From NCBI GenBank assembly GCA_907163375.1, contig CAJQUW010001818.1, forward strand, positions 186,001-250,000: DNA of 64,000 nucleotides, read 5' to 3'. Positions 57,660 to 64,000 of this stretch are shown here, piece after piece. Under the pieces are notes generated by a model. It saw only the letters and a list, made by a program, of their open reading frames with translations, did not search any database and was not told where the DNA came from. Numbering within the stretch: the stretch's first letter is position 1; each line of letters begins with the position of its first letter. The translations under genes were made by a program, and so were the position numbers. The DNA comes from Prostheceraeus crozeri. Its lineage: Eukaryota > Platyhelminthes > Polycladida > Euryleptidae.

Positions 57660-59472
57660 CACAACAGAAGATTGTATTATTAATAATAATAATATTCTCT
57701 ATTTATCCTCGAAACACAATAGGGTTGACCCTCTTTCCGTTGTGGTCGAGTAACATGATAAAGAGGGATAAGGTAAAAATACAAAAATGAAAGAAAAGTA
57801 AATGTCACTTTCAGAAGCAATCCAGATAATACTGGTAACAGGCTGAAGTAAATTGTCGATAGGTCGGTAGAGCGAATAGGTTATGGTAATTCATTGAAAC
57901 AACGTGGGCCAGTAACACGAAAGGAATTGTCACCAAATTTGCAACGAGAAAAATGAACGTGCATCTTTTGATCTGTGAATGATCTCAATGAATTCCTTTT
58001 ACATCTACTTGTGGAAACTTTGACAATATCTGAAATATTCGATGGAGTCATATTGTGTTGTGATTTATACACCATTTGAACAACTTTTAGCTTGTGGCGA
58101 TACTTCAAAGAAAACCAGTTTAGTTTTTTGAACATATCAATGGATGACATGTCAGCAGAACATTTGACATTCAAAATCAATCGCATTGACTTTCGAAGCA
58201 GAATTTCAAGGTCATTCATTTGCGTTGCATTACACCAGCCCCAAATCGATGGACAGAAGTCAAAATGAGGCAAGATGAAGGAGTTGAAAAATTGTCGGCG
58301 AGCATGAAATGGGAGAAAGTCTTTCAATCTGAATAAATCTGAATAGTTTTGATCTGACTTTCTGACAAACTTTACTGATATGGGCACTCCAAGATAAGTT
58401 TTGCTGAATGGTAACGCCTAGAAGGCGATGACAGCTGGTGTTCATAAGAGTTGTCTCATTCAATTTCAATTAAAAATCATCAATGTCAGCGAGATGAGAT
58501 CGCTTTTGGTTGGTAGATAAAAGCATGGATTTTGATTTGCTCAAATTAATGGCCATTTTGTTGTCATAACACCATTTTGAAACAGTTTTTAGATCATCAT
58601 TTAACTTCGATGACAATGAGTAAAGGTCACACGATGATGTATGAATTGTTACGTCGTCAGCATAGCATTCAGTTGTACATTTATCCAGACTGATACATAA
58701 GTCATTCAGGTACATGATGAATAAAATCGGCCCAAGGACAGACCCCTGAGGCACTCCAGATATAATTGGCAAACTTTTAGAGCAAATCTTATCAACATAG
58801 ACAATCTGGCTTCGGTTCCTTAAATAGCTTTCAAGGAAAGAAAGTTCGTTATCTCGAATTCCATACATTTGTAACTTTCTTAGTAGGATAATGTGAGAAA
58901 CTGACTCAAAAGCTTTACTGAAGTCAAGATAGATAGTACCAACAACCTCCTTATTCAGCAAATTTTGAATCCAATGGTCGTGAATAGACATGAGTGTGGT
59001 CTCACATTAATGGAATTTTCGAAATCCTGATTGCTTGGCGTAAAGGTCATTTCTGTTCAAAAACTTAACCAGATGGCAATGCACAGGACGTTCGAGGATT
59101 TTTGAAATCGCTGGCAAAATACTTATTGGACGAAAGTTCTCTGGGTTCTTGGAAGAACCTCCTTTGTGCACAGGAATAACTTTTGCGATCTTCCATGATT
59201 GAGGAAATTTGCCTGCTCTCAAAAAATTATTCATGATTGAAGTTAAAGATGGTACAATAACCGAGGCTGCAATTTTGAGAAATAGAGGTCTATGACCATC
59301 AAGACCGGATGATGAGGAAGCTTTCAAGCTAAGGAAATGTTTCTCAACAAAGCGGATGTCCAAGAGAGGCAATGAGAACAATTCAAATTCCCTTTGATTT
59401 AGGAATCTTTGCATTACGTCGACGGATATATCGACATGACTCAGATCAATTCAGTTGGTGAAATACCGTCAC
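57660..59472 (-). mobile_element. LINE (jockey/CR1 group), 5'-truncated, inserted in the hAT transposase
   Basis: The 3' end is marked by a TTA/ATT simple repeat (57675-57692), as in many CR1/jockey-group elements. About 190 bp of 3' non-coding sequence precede the end of the reverse-transcriptase frame at 57881. The hAT coding sequence resumes on both sides: IMEIVNLA from the right and AQSTTAAIERSF from the left. GCAC is shared at both junctions and could be part of a decayed target duplication. The endonuclease half is missing. Confidence 0.8.
57881..59414 (-). pseudogene. LINE reverse transcriptase, decayed
   Basis: The minus strand carries the reverse-transcriptase domain in four overlapping frames. 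From 59414 it has GLDGHRPLFLK, IAKVIPVHKGG, PENFRPISILPAISKILE and KQSGFR, then changes frame. From 58991 it has YLDFSKAFESVSH, SGVPQGSVLGPILF and the catalytic YADD near 58655, to a stop near 58470. Next come LLGVTIQQNLSWSAHI and FLPFHARRQFFNSFILPHFD, and it ends in the usual KFGDNSFRVTGPRCFNELP. Motif order and the GVPQGS, YADD and LLGV blocks place it in the jockey/CR1 group. About three lesions plus the lost 5' half show it is inactive. Confidence 0.85.
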
Positions 59473-59997
59473 GTGCCAAGTTAACAATCTCCATGATATC
59501 ATTCTTAGATAAACGCAAGTTTATACATGATTTGATTTCACAGGGATCAATTCCGAAATCCAGACTGTTTACGTCCTGCATTACCTGACGAATGTTGTAG
59601 TTGGTTCCTTCGCATCGCTCCATTAGATGATGCAGAGGTCTATACGTTGCACATCCACGCGTTGGTCAACAATTACTGTGCTGGAAACTTCAGATTTTGC
59701 ACGACTTACAATTCTCATACGATGATGAAAGTCATCCCAGTAGCCATTTATAATAGAATATAATGCTTACTAATTTAAATTATTAGTTAAAGTAGTCCTA
59801 AGGAGGACTGATGGCGTTCTCCAATCCGCAAGTGTACAAAGGCAATGCTACTGTAACCATTGGATTAATCAGTTCTTAAAAGAACTCAATGTAGCTTTCT
59901 CGTGGCAACGAATTAAAATTGATCAGCTTTGGCCCAATATCTGGTAAAAATGGAAATCTTAAGACTTGTAATACTACTCATTCTTGCTGTTAATATA
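59473..59997 (-). other. Decayed middle part of the hAT transposase
   Basis: From 59623 to the LINE junction the frame (NYNIRQVMQDVN, then RLSKNDIMEIVNLA) fits the stretch just before the dimerisation domain of DUF659-type hAT proteins. Above 59623 no frame stays open and alignment by eye fails. Confidence 0.4.
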
Positions 59998-61035
59998 CTA
60001 ATACCATAGATTCCAAACACTGCCGTATACACGTTCAAAACAGACTTCTAAAAGTAATCCATCATCCTCGAAACCCAACACAATTTGTTTGACGTCGGAA
60101 AAGTGGTCTGCATACCAAAAAGCCGCGTTTAGGCATGTTCCCCACCTGGTTACGACCGGCTTTGGTGGACTTCCAATCGATGCAAAAAGAAGACGGCGAT
60201 CACCATTTTTAACAGTGGCAGCCTTGATTGAGGAAATCAAACTGTCGACAGCCTCATACTTCGACTTCACAAGCAATGCACAGTCGTGCAACAGGTGTGC
60301 CATACACCTTACATGAAATAATGATGGATACATAGACTTCAAAGTTTTGCCCGCAAGAGTCATATAACGAGCTGCATCAGATAGCAGTAAAAGGAAATTA
60401 TTGCGATGAACATTTAAATCTTTAACAACATCATCAATAGCATGGCACACTGTTTGATGATTGATGTTTCCTTCTAGCTGTCTACAGTCATACAGATAAG
60501 TAACTTCAGGCTTTTCTAGAATTCCGACAAGAATGTTCATAAACTTCCGACCAGAAATTTCCGTTTCGTCCACCAGTATAATTTTTTCCCCATTCACATA
60601 TCGAAAGAATTTTTGTTGTTCTAACTGAAAGAGTTTTGGCACATGTTGCCGACCTGATGACTCAGATGGGCAATGATGACCCATAAAATCAAATAAATCT
60701 CGTATTGCTTAATGCTCCAATTTATGTAAAGGAATGTCAGCGGCTAAAAACGCTGTTGTTACATGCTTAGCCAGATCAGGTTTGAAGTTCAAAAAGGTCT
60801 GACTTTCATGCTTTGATGAGGTAGGTACTGATGATGAAGAGGTAATTCTTTATAACTTCGTCGCATGTTTGACATTTTTACGATGACTGTCAATCATAAA
60901 CTGTTTCGCGTATTTCACCGGGCATTCACAAAGCACACAGAAAAGTTCATTCCTTGGTGTTACTTTAAATTCTTGAGGATATTGGCAAGTAATTCTTTTG
61001 CACTTGGATGCGTCACTTTCAGCTGTCTTGGGCAT
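59998..61035 (-). pseudogene. hAT transposase (DUF659 type), zinc finger and core
   Basis: ATG at 61035 starts MPKTAESDASKC. A CGGBP1/BED-like zinc finger follows, FCVLCECPV, then SHRKNVKH (C-x2-C, H-x5-H), ending at a stop at 60850. The same frame continues with FKPDLAKHVTTAFLAADIPL, a second in-frame stop at 60709-60711, and the DUF659 core (ILVDETEISGRKFMNILVG, LLLLSDAARYMTLAGKTL and FHVRCMAHLLHDCALLV, then PPKPVVTRWGTCLNAAFWYA), to a stop at 59998. The zinc finger binds DNA; the core belongs to the RNase H-fold catalytic region. Only two stops break about 350 codons, so decay is moderate. The C-terminal end is displaced to 57540-57659 by the LINE. Confidence 0.85.
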
Positions 61036-61317
61036 TTCGAACAATCGAAGATAGTCAGTGTCAGTTAACAAAAAGATGTAGTTATGTGCGTTGAAATCCT
61101 TGCGAGAACACTTGGTGTCACAATAGCTTAGCTTTTTGTTTTGATTGAAAAAGAGTTCGGGGGAGTTCTAAAAATAGCGCTTAGGAAGGCCAGGTGTCTA
61201 AAAATAGCGCCTAGGAAGACCAGATTCCTGAAAAATTTACTGTCTTATTTTAACTTTTTGACCTTATTTGACTACATTTGACCGTATTTTTACTTTATTG
61301 ACCGCCCTAGTGATCAC

Positions 61318-61983
61318 TCATCGACACGATGAGACAAGGTGTGCGGGTGGTGGTGGAGGGGGCCATCTCGTGACCCCGGGAATTCCCGGAAAACTTTGAA
61401 CCTTGCACTGGATTCCATCATTGTGTAAAATTATTAATTAAGTAAAAATATAGTCATTTTGACCCCACGAAAGGCTATCGAATCTACACTTCCACACGAT
61501 TAGATATTTTGATTGCTGTCATAGGATCTAAACAGCTGACTGAAAATTGCGTGGGTTCCTGAGATATTTCGCCAATATCAAGTGGATTCACTCATTAATG
61601 ATTTCTTAATGACAATTAATCCCTAGAGGACCTACCAGGTAGAATTTCTGGATTTTTGTGCAACATCGGGTTGTTCTTGTTATTGTAATCTATGTCTCGG
61701 TTTTCTATTCAAACGAAAGATCGTGACAGATTTATAAAGGATATGCGCACTAACTTCTTTGAGCATAGAGAAGCTCATGATAATGAATAAAGGCGAAGGT
61801 CACCCAGAAATGGGGTAGAAGCGCATACATCGATGAGATTGTTATCAACGTAATAGACCTTATGCGTTAACTCCTGGAGCCAAACCGTCATCTTATATCT
61901 CCTCTGCACAACAGACAAATGATTAATTCCGAATACTTTATCAGTGGACATCCGAAAGGCATCAATTGCTTCTAAAAATGACA
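61318..61983. other. Intergenic, nothing firm
   Basis: An 83-codon minus-strand frame (61775-62026, ATG-initiated) begins within the first copy of the tandem duplication. It has no recognised motif and may be chance. Confidence 0.3.
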
Positions 61984-62180
61984 ACCCAACCCACTTTTGA
62001 GAATATCTTTCGCCTACACTTGACATTTCATTTTCAGGACGTCTCTACACAGCAGCCCGCTAAGTCTTGCTGCCAAAAACCCAACCCAACCCACTTTTGA
62101 GAATATCTTTCGCCTACACTTGACATTTCATTTTCAGGACGTCTCTACACAGCAGCCAGCTAAGTCTTGCTGCCAACCCT
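61984..62180. repeat. Tandem duplication, 100-bp period, two copies
   Basis: The block beginning CCCAACCCACTTTTGAGAAT is repeated exactly 100 bp further on and ends in CTAAGTCTTGCTGCCAA in both copies. I count one substitution (CCCGC against CCAGC) over about 95 bp. The C-rich ACCCAACCCA junction is a likely site of slippage. Confidence 0.95.
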
Positions 62181-63721
62181 CAACGGTAAGTTTTGATTCA
62201 ATCATTTCACTTTTTTCAACATGTCTGAACCGTCTACATATTATGGAGATTGTCAGCTTTAGAATGATCGATTAACAAGTAGAATCATCATTTTTCATAC
62301 CAGGATTCTTCTGCCAACAATGTGGCGATGTTGAGAGTTATTTGACGTCATTTGATTGATTATTCGTCTGATGCCATTTTTAAGAACAGATGCAAAATGA
62401 AGTTTTATGAAGTAGCATTATTTTCGTTCAATCTTTTCTAGGCAAGTAGACAAACATCAGAATCACATTTTTCGAAAATCTCTTGTCGAGTTGAGATATA
62501 CTCTGTGTGCCAATCATCAGTTGACAATCGAAAACTTACAGAACAAATTCATCCACACTCGATTGTTCAGAAATATTAAAGAATTCGAACCTCAGTAATA
62601 AACTTGATATTACCCAAGAAGATCGTAGAGAATGTGTCAAATGTTCCTCATTTAATTGACAGTGTGACATTATCACTTATGTCATAAGAAGTTCCATATG
62701 ATCATCCAATCATCATGGGTACTGGAAATACATTCTGTCACTTAGGTTTTTGGTATCACTCTTGCAGAACAGTACTAGAAGTTAGTTCCGGTCACACTAG
62801 ACCGCTAGCTGTATGATATAATCATATGCAACATAACTGCTGTTCACATTGGCCAAATTCTTAATGAAATCGTCTTCAAAAATCGAATAGTTCAGACCGT
62901 CTCCAGAACGATTTTCGTGAGCAATCAATAAAATGGAATATATTTCTAACGCCAAATTTGATTTATTTGACTATTCTGAGAATCAGACGAAGCATATCAC
63001 AGGAGCAAGTAATTCGAAAGTAGCTGACTCGAATGATAATCTTCATTGGTCTAACAAGTAAAAAGTAGAGAGTTAACATAAATGTGGCGGGCCTTCGTTG
63101 TCCAGCGCCTTCTATACTCAAATGGCGTTCCGCAGACTCGCTGTAAAGATTTATAAAGAAGGAAATGGTATTAAGAATTGCGATATTTGTTGAATGTGAG
63201 GCGATCTATGTGAATGTGCAAACTGCAGGAAGGCTATTCGCGTCTTCTATTGATTTTTAGCTTCAGTGAATGTTGTGTCTCGAGTGTTCGTCAGCTTAGC
63301 AATGAAATCGATTTGAAAATCCTCGACGCTACCTATGTCATTAGTTTATTTTTGACATTCTCATAGAGAGCGCTGGATGCGGACATATTTACAATAACAC
63401 GTTCGTGTTCTGCGTGCCTAGTGCAGAATTTTCATGTGTCCTACCTATGTAATTCTCTCCACATGTATTACACGTGCACCTGTATACTACATAATTGTCA
63501 CTACAATAGGTAAATATTGACAGACTTGACAGTTACAAGTATTTGAGAAATTATTATCTTTACTTTTGCCCTTATTCCTTTTCATAGGAAAATTCCTGTC
63601 CGTTTGAATCTAAATGAATAGTTGCAATGTGAACAGTTGAGTAAAATTATAAATCGTCGGCTGATAGATGACACATCACCTCGATTTTATCGCTATCGTC
63701 GTCGGTTCAATGTGAACTGCA
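62181..63721. other. Intergenic with a possible MITE near 62790-62930
   Basis: At 62790-62930, GTCACACTAGACCG, CTGCTGTTCACATTGG and AGAACGATTTTCG correspond in inverted order to pieces of the split MITE at 45959-48539. Otherwise AT-rich without a recognised gene. Confidence 0.35.
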
Positions 63722-63930
63722 ATGGTAAATGTTTTTGCTCATCCCTGCCACACCCACGGCACAAAGCCATTCTAGTGAGCTAGGAGTGGGGTAGCCTACA
63801 CACCAGTAACTCTCACCACACTAGGGTTACAATGGTGGTACCTTCCGAGGCGGACAGATTCGAACCCTGCACCTTCTGCACCTCCGCATCGAAGCACGGC
63901 TCTTAGCCAACTGAGCTATCCTACCTCCTA
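63722..63930 (-). mobile_element. tRNA-derived SINE (family 3)
   Basis: On the minus strand from about 63930 a good tRNA-like head appears: the A box GATAGCTCAGTTGGCTAAG at 63903-63921 and the B box GGGTTCGAATCTG at 63855-63867. The ends (GAGGTAG near 63927 and CCGCCTC near 63847) could pair as an acceptor stem. A body of about 130 bp follows and ends near 63730 in GCAAAAAC-type sequence. The arm between the boxes is too long and irregular for a working tRNA, so this is a SINE or a tRNA pseudogene at its head. Confidence 0.65.
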
Positions 63931-64000
63931 ATGTCAGAGTTCAAGCGCAAGTTTAGACTATTGATCATCCTAAATCAATGTCTTCCGCTGGTCACTTCAT

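Larger units (their letters stand above)
57272..61309 (-). mobile_element. hAT transposon, 4 kb, interrupted by a LINE
   Basis: The ends are TAGGGCGGT at the left and, inverted, TAGGGCGGTC at the right. A perfect, palindromic 8-bp target duplication GTGATCAC lies at 57264-57271 and 61310-61317. TTTGAC motifs cluster inside both ends. The minus strand carries a decayed transposase: a zinc finger at 60850-61035, the core at 59998-60684 and the dimerisation end at 57540-57659. A LINE fragment (57660-59472) sits within the coding sequence, which leaves about 2.2 kb of hAT proper. Two 30-bp tandem copies of TCTAAAAATAGCGC-YTAGGAAG lie at 61167-61226. Confidence 0.9.

Noticed and set aside
63841-63930. 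Possible functional tRNA gene
   Set aside because: A and B boxes are good but the region between them does not fold into a standard anticodon arm, and a SINE-like body follows.
1-64000. CRISPR arrays, rRNA genes or long-terminal-repeat pairs
   Set aside because: No regularly spaced repeat array, no rRNA-like sequence and no long direct repeats bounding a gag/pol-like region were seen.

Overview
This window looks like animal nuclear DNA, most likely from an invertebrate. It is AT-rich, has spliceosomal-type splice signals, very low gene density and a dense cover of transposable elements. I see no bacterial, plastid or mitochondrial genes, no rRNA and no CRISPR. The mix of Penelope-like element, P-element relative, pogo/Tigger, many hAT families and tRNA-derived SINEs, plus an exon of the mainly invertebrate DUF4773 family, fits a marine invertebrate. 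The phylum cannot be fixed from the sequence alone.

Host genes: only two regions carry convincing host coding sequence, both on the minus strand. One is a complete, apparently intronless 449-residue ankyrin/SOCS-box (ASB-type) protein gene at 40572-41921, with an in-frame stop upstream of its ATG and a polyadenylation signal just downstream of its stop. The other is the last exon of a DUF4773 cysteine-rich protein gene at 49504-50208. Weaker candidates are a cluster of possible plus-strand exons at 6.7-7.6 kb and an 82-codon frame at 10.6 kb.

Mobile-element layout, left to right: foldback element (0.1-0.8 kb); tRNA-SINE (1.4-1.6 kb); a terminal-repeat element split by a hAT element (2.8-5.5 kb); small pogo and hAT MITEs and an AT-rich foldback (7.0-9.6 kb); a nearly intact pogo/Tigger transposon (11.3-13.7 kb); a 5'-truncated Penelope-like element between two (TA)n runs (14.0-15.5 kb); a pogo deletion derivative set into an unidentified coding-like stretch (18.4-19.5 kb); a tRNA-SINE (20.7-20.9 kb); a foldback (21.2-21.9 kb); then a composite of 8.5 kb (23.2-31.6 kb) in which an outer hAT-like element holds two further hAT elements and a P-element relative, each inner one with its own perfect 8-bp target duplication. 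Further right are LINE fragments (32.6 and 36.4 kb), a long-arm foldback (35.9-36.3 kb), a 1.7-kb terminal-repeat element (37.1-38.8 kb), a decayed pogo transposon inside a small MITE (46.0-48.5 kb), a hAT MITE (54.4-55.2 kb), a 4-kb hAT transposon broken by a LINE (57.3-61.3 kb), a recent 100-bp tandem duplication (62.0 kb) and a tRNA-SINE at the right edge.

The window is therefore an intergenic landscape of repeatedly nested DNA transposons around two small host genes. I found no clearly new multi-gene system. The most distinctive content is the nesting history, readable from target-site duplications, the P-element relative, and the two host genes.
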